NCBI RefSeq assembly: GCF_964340395.1
Contig: NW_027554303.1
Location: 1-52,000 of the forward strand
Reading direction: 5' to 3'
Length of the DNA stretch: 52,000 nucleotides
DNA from: Glandiceps talaboti
Taxonomy: Eukaryota; Hemichordata; Enteropneusta; Spengelidae
Part shown: positions 8,507-17,991 of the stretch, piece by piece
Layout of the letters: every line of letters starts with the position of its first letter
Numbering within the stretch: the stretch's first letter is position 1
Notes under the pieces: model-generated
Database searches by the model: none
Told to the model about the DNA's origin: nothing
What the model saw: the letters and a program-made list of their open reading frames with translations, nothing else
Made by a program: the position numbers and the translations under genes

Positions 8507-9052
8507 TTAAAAAAAATAATTGAGAGAGCTTTTACCTTGAACGGTGTACACAGGTGGTTTCTCTTCCTTCCTTAACTGGCCGGCAATTTTATTCCCGAAC
8601 CAAATTAGAAAGCACAGGCCAAGAGACGTGATGAGGACCAGGCCGAAATAAGCTGCTGAGACAAGTATGATTTCACTGAACGATGATGACTCTGAGTCTA
8701 ACGAGACATCACTAGTCGTCTTCTTCTCTGAACGATGTTGAGGGATGTACAGACACAATTTCGTGACTTCGTCGTAAAAGTCGTTACCGTCAACGCATCC
8801 TCGACAGAGAGTGTCTGCTGTAAGGTTACAAGGTGAAAGAACTTTTACCCCATCCGGGCACTGGCGACACTGGCGACACACTCGTACCCTCTTTGACAAT
8901 ACATACTCGTAGTGGTTGGAGGGACACCGGGCAGGATCTGCAGTTGGCGGTGGCTGTAGGGGCTGCTTGTCGGTGATGGTGGTGGCGGTGGCTGTCGAGT
9001 TTGAACTTGCAAAAACGACGGCGAACAACACGATGCACGGCGCCAGATACAT
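8507..9052 (-). CDS. TNF-receptor-like type I membrane protein
   Basis: ATG 9052 starts a 181-aa ORF. It has a signal peptide (residues 1-16), a Thr/Pro-rich stalk (17-41), a cysteine-rich domain of TNFR type with Cys at about 43, 59, 62, 65, 75, 83, 86 and 100, a Ser-rich juxtamembrane segment, and a transmembrane helix at about 128-153 followed by a short basic cytoplasmic tail. TNFR-like viral proteins are known in poxviruses and some herpesviruses, where they bind ligands or signal. The ligand here cannot be told. The last nine codons may be intronic: a donor at 8535 could join the exon at 7354-7487. The Thr-rich linker and single complete CRD suggest capture from a host gene. Confidence 0.8.
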   Translation of the reverse strand: MYLAPCIVLFAVVFASSNSTATATTITDKQPLQPPPTADPARCPSNHYEYVLSKRVRVCRQCRQCPDGVKVLSPCNLTADTLCRGCVDGNDFYDEVTKLCLYIPQHRSEKKTTSDVSLDSESSSFSEIILVSAAYFGLVLITSLGLCFLIWFGNKIAGQLRKEEKPPVYTVQGKSSLNYFF

Positions 9053-9706
9053 GATTTCGAAGTAATTGGTAATTTATGTTCCGTCATGCGCAGTAGGCAT
9101 ACATTATCAACCACTGATTGGTTGGAGGATAAAGGTTAAAAGGTGACTAATGTTTTGCATATTTCCACAAGAACAAAAACGAAAGTATAAACATTTTATT
9201 CATCGTGTAATTGTACACGATTACAGAGTGCATCATTTTTATACATAGAAGTTGCGCATTGCCAACAGTAAAGTACGAGAATTAAACAGAGAGAAAAACG
9301 TTATCGAACACTGCCAGTGCCAGTTCCACGTATCGTCACCCAGATACATATGCAGAAAGCATGCCTGTAAGCATAATTTTCATCTCAAAGAGAAAATAAA
9401 AATATATATATAATGTCATGTCACACCAATGCGTGTATGTGGGTGTATGTATGTATACATGTGTGTGCGTGCAAGACAATTTCGTATTCAAAGAGGTTGA
9501 GGGCGCACAACTTAACGATCGTAGCATTTGGTCAGTGACCGCTTTTGCATTAGCAGCCTTTCTCAGTGTGGATGCTGTCTCTGTGTTACAACACGATCGT
9601 CGCCATATACTATCTTCGAATTCAGGACTGACCGACCACTTTCATCCCTTAATACAGTACATACATTATCAACTTAAAAGTAAAAGCGAAAGGTTTTCAA
9701 AAAAGG
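9053..9706. other. Intergenic stretch with decayed remnants and microsatellites
   Basis: Positions 9211-9345 hold a degenerate copy of exon 2 of the gene at 5846. Positions 9399-9475 are TA- and TGTG-rich. A plus-strand frame across 9418-9891 mixes microsatellite with sequence antisense to the next gene, so I do not call it a gene. Confidence 0.5.
9211..9345 (+). pseudogene. Second decayed copy of exon 2 of the 5846 gene
   Basis: TGTACACGATTACAGAGTG and the following GAGAAAAACG...TATCGAACAC...CGTATCGTCAC blocks match the 6555-6790 segment in order, with many substitutions and gaps. No open frame is retained. Confidence 0.45.
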
Positions 9707-10516
9707 TTACTTTTTTATTGTTTTGCACAGTTCCTCAAATTCACAATCGTAAAGCTTACGCCCCAACGAAAGTTCATGTTCTAAGCATATGTTACAAAGT
9801 CTTTCGTCAAAGTCTGCATATTCTAAAATCATGTCTAAGACTCTGGCACCAGTGGACGTCAAACTTTTCCAAGTCTGATACTGGGTGTTAATACACATCT
9901 TGGGAATAAACAATTGAAAACACACTTTCTTTTTGTCTTCGCTTGTCTCCTGTCTGAGGTTGAACTTGATGGAAGGAAATTGATCGTTTTTGTCGACAAT
10001 CCATCTTTCGTTGCGACACAGGGACTTGCTGACATAGTCTGGGTTTTTTATGCCATAGAGTCGACCGGCGTAATTTAGATTGTTCGTTGAAAACGGTAAA
10101 GTAACCGATTGCTTTTTATCAAAAGCTAAGCCCTGGTGATAAACGAAGTCTAAATTTGCACGCCTGCGCAGTAGATAATTTCCTCTCACTGTAATGGTAG
10201 TTGATCCGGTGGAAGAAAAATTTAAAACAGTGGACGAGTGGGAAAGAGGACGTTTGAATTCCCACATGGTGTGTTGGAGTTTAGAGCCTCTGAGGTGAAT
10301 AGACGATGACATTTCTCTTTCGTCAGGCACTTTTCTGTGTCCAATTACGTGTGAAGACACAATGTTTACCATAAAAAAAACCATACTGGCGCGACCGTCT
10401 GATGATCGCACCGTGTGATATTCAACATTGTCCATTGATGTTTTGAGTGTGAATGGCACTGTATTACTTTCTCCCCTGCTTTTGCAGGTAGAAATCCACG
10501 TCGATATACTCGGCAT
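9707..10516 (-). CDS. Unknown protein downstream of the kinase
   Basis: The frame opens with ATG at 10516 (269 aa) and overlaps the 3' end of the kinase by 53 bp. A second ATG at 10435 starts 29 bp after the kinase stop and would give 242 aa; I cannot decide between them. The protein is beta-rich in its middle (repeated short hydrophobic strands at about 70-150), with Cys and acidic residues at the C-terminus. It has no signal peptide or membrane helix, and I do not recognise the family. Its position suggests co-transcription with the kinase. Confidence 0.75.
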   Translation of the reverse strand: MPSISTWISTCKSRGESNTVPFTLKTSMDNVEYHTVRSSDGRASMVFFMVNIVSSHVIGHRKVPDEREMSSSIHLRGSKLQHTMWEFKRPLSHSSTVLNFSSTGSTTITVRGNYLLRRRANLDFVYHQGLAFDKKQSVTLPFSTNNLNYAGRLYGIKNPDYVSKSLCRNERWIVDKNDQFPSIKFNLRQETSEDKKKVCFQLFIPKMCINTQYQTWKSLTSTGARVLDMILEYADFDERLCNICLEHELSLGRKLYDCEFEELCKTIKK

Positions 10517-12239
10517 TGCTGTCTTGCACTCTGCCAATCAAATGACAGTTAGGATTTGATCGTGCACATACTTCAAGTTGTCTCACTTCATTTTTGTTTT
10601 CGACTTTTACACGCATATTGAGCACGTCGCAGTCATTAGGTAAATCGAAAACGTGTGGAAAAAAGCAATGCATGAATTTGAAAGTCTTTTCCTCGACCTT
10701 TGGCAAGACACTGAATCTGTTCACGACCATTCGCCCATCTTGAACGAACGTTTGGCCGGGTTTCTGTTCTGCCATGGCTAACGTCATGTTGAGGATAGGT
10801 ATGGTTACGTTTTTTGATGAATTGGCTACCACGTTCAGTTTGTATGACACAGCGTTACCGAGAGAAGTGGAGGTCACCTGAGTTCTCCTTTTCACAACAC
10901 TGACATTATCATTTGAGGGTGAACTTTCGAGCATGCGCAGACACTTTTTAGCTTTTAATCGCCGGTACTGGAGAGGATGTAAAAGTCCCTTGAGGACATC
11001 AATCACTTCGTTACCATATACGTCACGCAATGTATCGAGTAGTGACGTCTTTTTTTCGAAATCGCTAGTTTGATTATCCGACGTCAGTCCATGCAGGAGA
11101 GAAATCCCACCCGATAATTCCTCGACAAGTGAAGGGTCGTCGTTAACGTGTGAACACCATTCCCAAACTTCCTCGTGTGTGAGGGAACCCCTGAGTTCTA
11201 CGTTGGACTGACACAGCTTTAAGAAATGACGACTGTGTGATGACGACATGCAATACAGCATTATGCTCAAATCGTTTTTGGGATGGTAGCAAGGCAATCC
11301 CGCAAGTACCACCGCGCAAATTCCCAAAGAATAACAGTCACAGACATGACTAAGCCTTTCGAACTTGGGACGTTTTGACAATGCCAACTGTATGTCGAAA
11401 TATGGTATCAATGATGTCTGTCTGGTAAAGTGAATAGATTTTAGATTGGGGGCAGCATCGGTGACGTGTAGAAGGGTATTTCTTGGCAGATACTGGACGT
11501 CAAGTCCCGTGAGACCAGGGTTCGTTGTACGTGCCAATACGGCAGCCGTTGCTTGTTGTTGGTTTTCACTTTTATTATTTTTTTTAAAAAACGTTTGGAG
11601 ACCAAAACGAGTCATCACGTCAAACACGACAAATTCAGACGACCCAAAATCAATCAGTTGATACTGGTTTGAATTTCTTCTGTATGTGATATTTCCAACA
11701 GTGATATCGCAATGAACCACTCCAGCTTCGTTAAGAAAATCCAATGCTTCGAGTGTTTGTTTCAGAAAATCACCAACATCGAGAAGGTTGTTTTGTATCA
11801 CACAGTAGTGGAACAAGTTTTCTCCTGCATACTGCATGTATATTTCCCGCACCACTTCCACGTTATTGTTTTCCTCATGGATGTATCTTACGTGAGTAAG
11901 TGAACGAATTCTTGGAACATACCCATGTTTCGAATGGTCCATGTCGTTCAAGTATCCCATGACCAATGCATCTTTTCCAAGAGACGTCAAAAGGAGGCTA
12001 TCCAGCATATCATTCTGTGTGATATGGTCGCATGGATTCTTTTCGAAGAAGACATTCTTTTTCACCACAGTGTCCGTGTTAGCAATGATGGCACATGTAC
12101 CAAATGAACCACGATTTAAATCAATGCGCTTGCCCTCACTGACTGGCCTGTCTGCATTTACCTTGGCATTTACGGGGGTAAAGTGTCGAGTTTTCCCCAT
12201 GAAAAACATCTGTCCAGCGTCGTTGTTGCTCTTGCTCAT
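10464..12239 (-). CDS. Serine/threonine protein kinase
   Basis: The 591-aa protein has kinase motifs in order: a glycine-rich loop (GSFGT, residues 44-48), a lysine pair at 60-61 as candidate VAIK lysine, a catalytic loop HCDITVGN (D178 and N183; HCD in place of HRD) and DFG at 197-199. Insertions follow DFG, and a C-lobe reaches roughly residue 410. The last 180 residues are beta-rich and unlike kinases; they may bind substrate or structural partners. Large nuclear DNA viruses often encode such kinases to phosphorylate viral structural and replication proteins. It is head-to-head with the nuclease gene; the 136-bp gap has a minus-strand TATA-like TGTATATACG near 12280-12290. Confidence 0.88.
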   Translation of the reverse strand: MSKSNNDAGQMFFMGKTRHFTPVNAKVNADRPVSEGKRIDLNRGSFGTCAIIANTDTVVKKNVFFEKNPCDHITQNDMLDSLLLTSLGKDALVMGYLNDMDHSKHGYVPRIRSLTHVRYIHEENNNVEVVREIYMQYAGENLFHYCVIQNNLLDVGDFLKQTLEALDFLNEAGVVHCDITVGNITYRRNSNQYQLIDFGSSEFVVFDVMTRFGLQTFFKKNNKSENQQQATAAVLARTTNPGLTGLDVQYLPRNTLLHVTDAAPNLKSIHFTRQTSLIPYFDIQLALSKRPKFERLSHVCDCYSLGICAVVLAGLPCYHPKNDLSIMLYCMSSSHSRHFLKLCQSNVELRGSLTHEEVWEWCSHVNDDPSLVEELSGGISLLHGLTSDNQTSDFEKKTSLLDTLRDVYGNEVIDVLKGLLHPLQYRRLKAKKCLRMLESSPSNDNVSVVKRRTQVTSTSLGNAVSYKLNVVANSSKNVTIPILNMTLAMAEQKPGQTFVQDGRMVVNRFSVLPKVEEKTFKFMHCFFPHVFDLPNDCDVLNMRVKVENKNEVRQLEVCARSNPNCHLIGRVQDSNAEYIDVDFYLQKQGRK

Positions 12240-12375
12240 GGCAAAGGTGTGAATGATGGAAAGAAAGAAAAAAGTTCACGTATATACAAGGCTATCTATT
12301 TTCTCGTGACGTGTACGCGGGCACGTGGAGTCAATAAATTGCACTGCTTGAACAAGCACCGGAGTCATTTCAAAC

Positions 12376-13989
12376 ATGGGTATTTCGAGTGAATTTCTCA
12401 GACACATTGCCAAAACTGGACTGTTTGTAGAACAGGAATTTAGTGATGCCATCGTTGACAGAGAAGTCATGGTCATGGACGGTACGCAGAGTTTTTATCG
12501 CATCCCTACGTTGTTGAATAGGTTGTGCATATGTACTCAATACAAAAGTTTCACAGAACTGTTCACCGAAGCCACCACCATTGGTGCAGTGCGCGAAATT
12601 AAAAGTAAGAGTGAACCTGTTATCATAGAAAACAAAGTGTGGCATGTGAACTCTGTAGACGCTATCGTAAACGCTTTTATCCATGACACTATTGATTTCG
12701 CAGTTCATACCAGACAGATGCAGGAAAAAGTACAGCCTGCCATGGAAAACTACCTGTCTGACTTGGTCGTGTGTGTGGACGGTGGTATACCGTTTGCGAA
12801 GAAGACCACAGTTATGAAACGTTACGAACAAACGTCCGATCAAAGGTGGATAGACCGCTTAACGAAAGAGCTCGACAACACAGACAGGTTATCAGAAAAG
12901 GACAAACAATCTTTGATTGACAAAGCGAAGAAGAAACTCACAGCAGCGATAGAACACTTGCCTACATTTCCGTATAAGGGAAACCTGACAAAACTGATGA
13001 AAAGTGAACAGTTCAGAACACGGCTCATGACGCTGTTTGAAACGTCTTTGCAAGAGACGCTTTTACCAATACCATTCAGAGTGTACAGCGTTCAACAAAA
13101 ACAGAGACATGGACATATAAACTGGTGGAAGAAAGTGAGTGGGAGTGGAACATGGACGGAACTGGAAACGGCTTTAAACAGTCTACAGTCCCCTCCTCTA
13201 GAGGCCGACATTATGACCACTGTGATTGCAGATTGCACACAAAGGAAAATCGTGATCGTTTCTGTAGACACGGATTGTCTTCTCTATCTCATAGCCCGTG
13301 GGTCAGATGCCATGTTGGTCAGTCAACGACCTCTAATAACACACTGCGGTCAGGTGGCAAGGAAAGGAACTTGCCTAAATTTTGATCACTTGCAGAAAGC
13401 CCATACACACACACCATGTCTTTTGTTGGACTTTTTAGTGTTGTTAAGTTTTGCAGGTTCCGACTACCATCAAAACTACCCCTATTTCGGAACGAAGGTC
13501 CAGTTACACCTGTACAAACTATTCGAACAAAAACGCCAAGCACTATTGAATGGAGAAGACGTCATGAACCACCCTTTTCCCATCGTGGAAGTAAAGAGCG
13601 AATGGTTTCAAGCAAAAGGCAACGTTGGAAAAAAACAGAAGTGGTTACAAGAGTTAAGATCCAACGACCGTTTGTTTTGCTTTCGTTTCAAGGACAGGAT
13701 ATGCCTGTTTGAGTTCTTACCCGCGAAACTGATCGAGTTCATCGAGGCTATTGGTAGCAAAATGAAATACCTGAAGAAGAGAACGAGTACATGGTCCCGA
13801 AATGTATTGTTTATGAGTCAATTCGAACACAACATGAGGCGACATTTCTACTTACTGGAGTACATGACAAACTGTCAAACTAACGTCGATGTTGCGGTGA
13901 AACAGGACAGTCTACTGGCCAAAAAATATGGGTATACAGCATCGGGATTGTTTCGCCTTCCCTTTTCACCCGTTGGAAATGAAAGATAA
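12376..13989 (+). CDS. FEN1/XPG-like nuclease
   Basis: The 537-aa protein begins MGI, as FEN1-type enzymes do, and shows their metal-binding acid residues in order: D35 (VMVMDGTQSF), D135 (VVCVDGGIPFAKK with following R/K), E276 and D278 (LEADIMT), D298 and D300 (VDTDCLL), and D363 in AGSDYHQNYPYFG, which matches the helix-hairpin-helix entry GxDY. The family cuts 5' flaps or structured nucleic acids; in alphaherpesviruses a relative (vhs) degrades mRNA. The substrate here could be DNA flaps or RNA. An insertion of about 100 residues between D135 and E276 is Lys/Asp-rich. A TATA-like AATAAATTG lies about 40 bp before the ATG. Confidence 0.85.
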   Translation: MGISSEFLRHIAKTGLFVEQEFSDAIVDREVMVMDGTQSFYRIPTLLNRLCICTQYKSFTELFTEATTIGAVREIKSKSEPVIIENKVWHVNSVDAIVNAFIHDTIDFAVHTRQMQEKVQPAMENYLSDLVVCVDGGIPFAKKTTVMKRYEQTSDQRWIDRLTKELDNTDRLSEKDKQSLIDKAKKKLTAAIEHLPTFPYKGNLTKLMKSEQFRTRLMTLFETSLQETLLPIPFRVYSVQQKQRHGHINWWKKVSGSGTWTELETALNSLQSPPLEADIMTTVIADCTQRKIVIVSVDTDCLLYLIARGSDAMLVSQRPLITHCGQVARKGTCLNFDHLQKAHTHTPCLLLDFLVLLSFAGSDYHQNYPYFGTKVQLHLYKLFEQKRQALLNGEDVMNHPFPIVEVKSEWFQAKGNVGKKQKWLQELRSNDRLFCFRFKDRICLFEFLPAKLIEFIEAIGSKMKYLKKRTSTWSRNVLFMSQFEHNMRRHFYLLEYMTNCQTNVDVAVKQDSLLAKKYGYTASGLFRLPFSPVGNER

Positions 13990-14047
13990 AATTGCAATAA
14001 AAAATACTCAAGTATAAATGTTTGTGTTTTGTGTTTTGTTGACTAGC

Positions 14048-15319
14048 ATGGCTGATTACATTGCACCGAAACAATGGCTTGTTCGCTCTATCAAACGCAC
14101 AGTGTTACTAACACCAAACACAATCTTCGAATCTCTCCAAATGAATGATCCGGCAAAAGAACCCATCCTTCTAGCCAATGGTATCGACAAATCAAGGTTA
14201 AAAGACCACCGACTCTTTGAAACATCGTTTTCGTCAAAATCAATTGTGTTATGTAATAAAACTACAAATCCCGATTTCAGAGAAGGCCCTTTACCAAAAT
14301 GGTGGATACTTGATTCTATGAAAGTTAGTCCAGTGGAATCGTCTTCACAAAAACCTTTTTACTATACGTGGTCGGTGTATCTGGCAGACAACGAAAATCA
14401 CAGGCATAGGGATTTGGCAGTACCTAAACAATGTATCGTCGATGACAAGGCAATGCAGTTTTGTGAATACAACATAAAAGATGCCAGTAAACCGGGAAAC
14501 GACAAAGCAGTCTTTTCCAACGATACCAGACATATCGACAGATTGGGCGAAGTGGCCAATAATTACCAATCGTCGACGGTAGTCACCATAAAGAGACCAA
14601 AAACAGAAAAATGCAATATCGAATCGTTTGTAGGCTCCCCCCTACACTTTCGTTTAGAACAGAGGGGTTATCATATCGAACTGTCGGATTTCACGAGATA
14701 CAAAGCTGTCATCGAAGACAAAAAACACGGTTTAATAGTGACAGGTGAAGAAGGAGAAGAAGACAGGGACGACTTGCAATCTCTTTTAATAGCGGCAGTG
14801 ATGAACGAAACTGTGAAGTGTTGTCTTCATGGTGCTTTTGACGAAAAACTACTGGAGATTGACAGATCCACTGGAAGAGGACAGTATCCCATGAGACACA
14901 ATAAGAAAGGCGAAGGTGTGGCTGCAGTAATACCGTTTGACGTCATAAAGAAATTCGTCGCTTGGGCTAAACACTTGCAAGAGGTCAGTGGGGTCAAAGA
15001 CTGCAGGAACAAGCGTTTGGTTTTAATATTGAACAGGCATTATGACTACAACAACGTTTATCCCTTGCGACTTACAGTGGAGGTACAGTACAGAGTAGCC
15101 TCGTATGAAAACAAATGGAACGACGTGTCGTGTGTACTCAAAAAAATTCTCTTCCCCAAATCTATCTTTGAAAACACGACAGATGATATGGACGGACAAA
15201 TGACTATAGGTGAAGCTGACGAGGAAGACGATGTTGATGATGATGATGAGGATGATGAGGAGGAGGATGAAGCTTTCCAACAAGTATTGCGAGACTATGA
15301 TATAGAAAGTGAATACTAA
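14048..15319 (+). CDS. Protein with long acidic C-terminal tail
   Basis: A TATA-like GTATAAAT sits at 14012-14019, overlapping an earlier in-frame ATG at 14018, so ATG 14048 (MADYIAPK, 423 aa) is the likelier start. The protein is mixed alpha/beta for about 385 residues and ends with an Asp/Glu tail (about 389-410) before a QQVLRDYDIE end. Acidic C-terminal tails occur in single-stranded DNA-binding proteins, and it lies in a replication-rich neighbourhood, so an ssDNA-binding or accessory role is possible but unproven. I do not recognise the family. Confidence 0.8.
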   Translation: MADYIAPKQWLVRSIKRTVLLTPNTIFESLQMNDPAKEPILLANGIDKSRLKDHRLFETSFSSKSIVLCNKTTNPDFREGPLPKWWILDSMKVSPVESSSQKPFYYTWSVYLADNENHRHRDLAVPKQCIVDDKAMQFCEYNIKDASKPGNDKAVFSNDTRHIDRLGEVANNYQSSTVVTIKRPKTEKCNIESFVGSPLHFRLEQRGYHIELSDFTRYKAVIEDKKHGLIVTGEEGEEDRDDLQSLLIAAVMNETVKCCLHGAFDEKLLEIDRSTGRGQYPMRHNKKGEGVAAVIPFDVIKKFVAWAKHLQEVSGVKDCRNKRLVLILNRHYDYNNVYPLRLTVEVQYRVASYENKWNDVSCVLKKILFPKSIFENTTDDMDGQMTIGEADEEDDVDDDDEDDEEEDEAFQQVLRDYDIESEY

Positions 15320-15402
15320 TTCTCACCATGTTAACTTTTGTATATTAATGTACATGTTCCTCGAGCTCTTTACATTGTCACGGTTGGTTGGATACAAAAA
15401 AA

Positions 15403-16077
15403 ATGACAGTGCACTCTGCCATCATCACTTCTGCCGTTCTATTTTGCCTGTTGAGCGTGTGTTTAACACTACCTCACTACCACAATGACAACCTAATAGA
15501 TGACGAATGTAATCTACATGTACAGCAATGGAGAAAAGACAGTAAATGGTTGTCTGATCGAGATTTACATTGCATTTTCACCAATGCTAATCATTCGGCC
15601 CCCTGTTTATGCAATGCGACAAAAGCCTGTATAATTCCGGGTGAACTGGTTGAATCAGTAAGAGAATCCACAAAAATATTAAACCTGAAATACGAATACA
15701 AAGGATGTGATTGTCTTTGTGACGTGGATAAAAAGGATCGTTTCAATTTCGGTAAATGGAAATGTCATCCATCAATAGACAGATTCATTCGTAGCAGAGT
15801 ATTGACAACTCGACTGTGTGAAGACGCGACAACAGAAACAGAAGGTGATAGTAATACGTACGACATCAAAGATGTTTCATACGTTTTCGAGGACATCACA
15901 TCTACTAACGACACAAGAACAAACCAGAAAACATCAAACGGTTTTTCTGCATTGAAAGTCAGTATTGCAATAGCAATATTCATTGGGTTGATTGTAGTGG
16001 GTATCATCATTTCAATCGTTTGTCGTGCACTGGATAAACATGGTTCCAACCCCCTAGATGAACACGAGATGCATTGA
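15403..16077 (+). CDS. Class I membrane glycoprotein with cysteine module
   Basis: ATG 15403 starts a 224-aa protein; the frame stays open 5 codons upstream but from a non-ATG. It has a signal peptide (1-22), an ectodomain with about 11 Cys and N-glycosylation sequons (NHS, NAT, NDT), a transmembrane helix (about 186-207) and a short tail ending EHEMH. The ectodomain pattern W...C...C-x-C...C(I/V)...C-x-C-x3-C is shared with two modules in the secreted-type protein at 31135-32352. It is a likely envelope or infected-cell surface protein. It lies 83 bp after the acidic-tail gene on the same strand. Confidence 0.82.
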   Translation: MTVHSAIITSAVLFCLLSVCLTLPHYHNDNLIDDECNLHVQQWRKDSKWLSDRDLHCIFTNANHSAPCLCNATKACIIPGELVESVRESTKILNLKYEYKGCDCLCDVDKKDRFNFGKWKCHPSIDRFIRSRVLTTRLCEDATTETEGDSNTYDIKDVSYVFEDITSTNDTRTNQKTSNGFSALKVSIAIAIFIGLIVVGIIISIVCRALDKHGSNPLDEHEMH

Positions 16078-16243
16078 TAAGAAATAAGAACTTCAGAATC
16101 TTCTTTTTTTGTATCTCTCTCAGAGTCTCTCTCTCATGCTTGTACATCATCACACAAATCAAATACATCTATTCGCAATAAAATATTCTTAATAAAACAT
16201 TTATTGTCATTGTGTAATTTAAAAAAAACGTGATTGAAAACAA

Positions 16244-17004
16244 TTAGTCACTGGTTGATAGTGGCTGTGTACTTTGTTGGTGCATCACTTCTGCAAGTAG
16301 TTCCACAAAGTATAAAAAATCCTGTATATACTCCTCACTGTTTTCTACTTGGTTTCGTATTGCAATGATTTGGTCAACACTCGGAAGCTCTTTACCATGA
16401 GGGAGAAGCTTAACAAGCTGTTCGAACAAATCGGCATTCAGTTCCTGCAGTTTTTCAAATGCAAGGTTAAAAAACGGCGCCCATACTGCCAGTACATTTG
16501 TAAACTTCCACACCAACCGTCCGTCATCGTTGCCGCTTTTGATGTGACGAAGAACTTTGGCCATCCCAACGACAGAAATGCCCAAGGGTGTTTTGATTTT
16601 GCATGTTTCTTTCATGTCATCCAATACCATCATAACGGTTGCATACTGATGGAATGGTATATTCTCTGGATTGAATTGTCGGAGAACACTCTGTCTGAGT
16701 TCCTGTAAGAACAACATAGAAAAAGAGAACGTTGTCATCCACATTGCATAGTGAATTGTAAAACATGCAATACAAGCGAAAGAGATAGAGTATATATATT
16801 CATTCATTCATTCATTCATTCATTCATTCATTCATTCAACATATCTATGTTACTTACAATGTAAGCCAAGTAGTCGTACGGTTTGTAATGCTTGTTGGCC
16901 AAAGGAGGCGCAGATGACATGGAATTTGCCAATGGTAATTCACTGGCAAAAGCTTCATCGGCTTTCCTCTTTTTCTGTAGTGTACTCTTCCCTGTGAAAT
17001 ACAT
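16244..17004 (-). CDS. Spliced gene, unknown function (201 aa)
   Basis: Exon 1 is 17004-16858 (ATG 17004). The donor at 16857 is consensus GTAAGT and the acceptor ends at 16703 (TTCTATGTTGTTCTTACAG). Exon 2 is 16702-16244. Both junctions are phase 0 and exon 1 is exactly 49 codons. The 155-bp intron contains an (ATTC)n microsatellite. Exon 1 encodes a basic start with a nuclear-localisation-like KKRK, then a Pro/Ala-rich linker; exon 2 encodes an all-helical domain of about 150 residues. No family is recognised. A TATA (TATATAAA on the minus strand) lies at 17039-17046 and the CRE repeat array at 17064-17676 lies just upstream. Confidence 0.75.
16797..16839. repeat. (ATTC)n microsatellite inside the intron
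   Basis: About ten tandem ATTC units lie within the intron of the spliced gene. Confidence 0.9.
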
Positions 17005-17038
17005 AATTGAATGGTAAAAAATCCCCCGTCCATCGACA

Positions 17039-17046
17039 TTTATATA
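17039..17046 (-). promoter_or_regulatory. TATA box of the spliced gene
   Basis: TATATAAA on the minus strand lies 35 bp upstream of ATG 17004. Confidence 0.65.
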
Positions 17047-17063
17047 CTATTTCCATTGCCTTC

Positions 17064-17676
17064 TGACGTCATAATCTTCGTACGAGAAAGGCTCAACACA
17101 AAATGTTGACGACATGTACTTGATGTGTGCAAAACGTCATACTTTTTGAAAGATTCGATATCATGCATGTCTTTTTCACGTAACACATTGACGTCATATA
17201 TTTTTTGGACGATTCGATATCGTGTATCTGATGTCATGGTGTGTGTCTCGTGCACGTAACACGTTGACGTCATATTTTTTTGGAACAATTCAATATCGTG
17301 TATCTGATGTCATGGTGTATGTCTCGTTCACGTAACACGTTGACGTCATATTTTTTTTGAACAATTCGTATCGTGTATCTGATGTCATGGTGTGTGTCTC
17401 GTTCACGTAACACGTTGACGTCATTTTTTTTTGAACAATTCGATATCGTGTATCTGATGTCATGGTGTATGTCTTTTTCACGTAACACGTTGATGTCATT
17501 TTTTTTTTGAACAATTCGATATCGTCTATCTGATGTCATGGTTTGTGTCTTGTTCACGTAACACGTTGACGTCATATTTATTGAACGATTCGATATCGTG
17601 CATGCCATATTGTGTGTGTCTCGTTCACGTCACAATTTGTTTTTGAAAGAATCAATATGTCATAGTGTTGACGTCA
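17064..17676 (-). promoter_or_regulatory. CRE-containing tandem repeat array (putative enhancer)
   Basis: About seven imperfect units of roughly 74 bp each carry CACGTAACACGTTGACGTCAT, an A/T stretch, then CGATATCGTGTATCTGATG. Perfect TGACGTCA palindromes occur at 17064, 17189, 17265, 17341, 17416, 17567 and 17669; the site near 17491 has one change (TGATGTCA). The array sits directly upstream of the spliced gene TATA box. TGACGTCA is the consensus for CREB/ATF bZIP factors. Frames through the array are repeat artefacts. Confidence 0.85.
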
Positions 17677-17991
17677 TAATTTTTATCAAAACGGCTTGTC
17701 TCGTTCACTTAAGATGTTGATTACTTTTGTTAAAACATAATGTCACAACAAAAATGTAATGTCATAGCTTTTACCTTTCACATCATTCCCATTGGCGTGT
17801 TCTTTCTCAGTTTTGGAACATAGTTGCCGAATCATATACTATTTCTATGTCGTGATCAAAACAAAAAGATAGCTCAAAAAAGACCCATAAAAATGTTATT
17901 GTCAATATTCTTTCTTTCTTTCTTTGTATTTTTTTCTTTATCAAATAGTCACCTCTATCAACCATAGCAAATACCTAGCCAACGTTAGTCG
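17677..17991. other. Noncoding stretch
   Basis: AT-rich sequence with a TTTC microsatellite near 17909-17925. No gene is seen. Confidence 0.5.

Noticed and set aside
9418-9891. 157-codon plus-strand frame
   Set aside because: Starts in a TG microsatellite and ends antisense to the 9707-10516 gene.
15023-15283. Minus-strand hydrophobic frame
   Set aside because: It is antisense to the acidic Asp/Glu tail, which always reads as Ile/Val/Leu-rich on the other strand.
17040-17608. Minus-strand frames of 74-112 codons with repeated CYVNETHTMTS-like words
   Set aside because: They are translations of the CRE tandem repeats, with no independent coding evidence.
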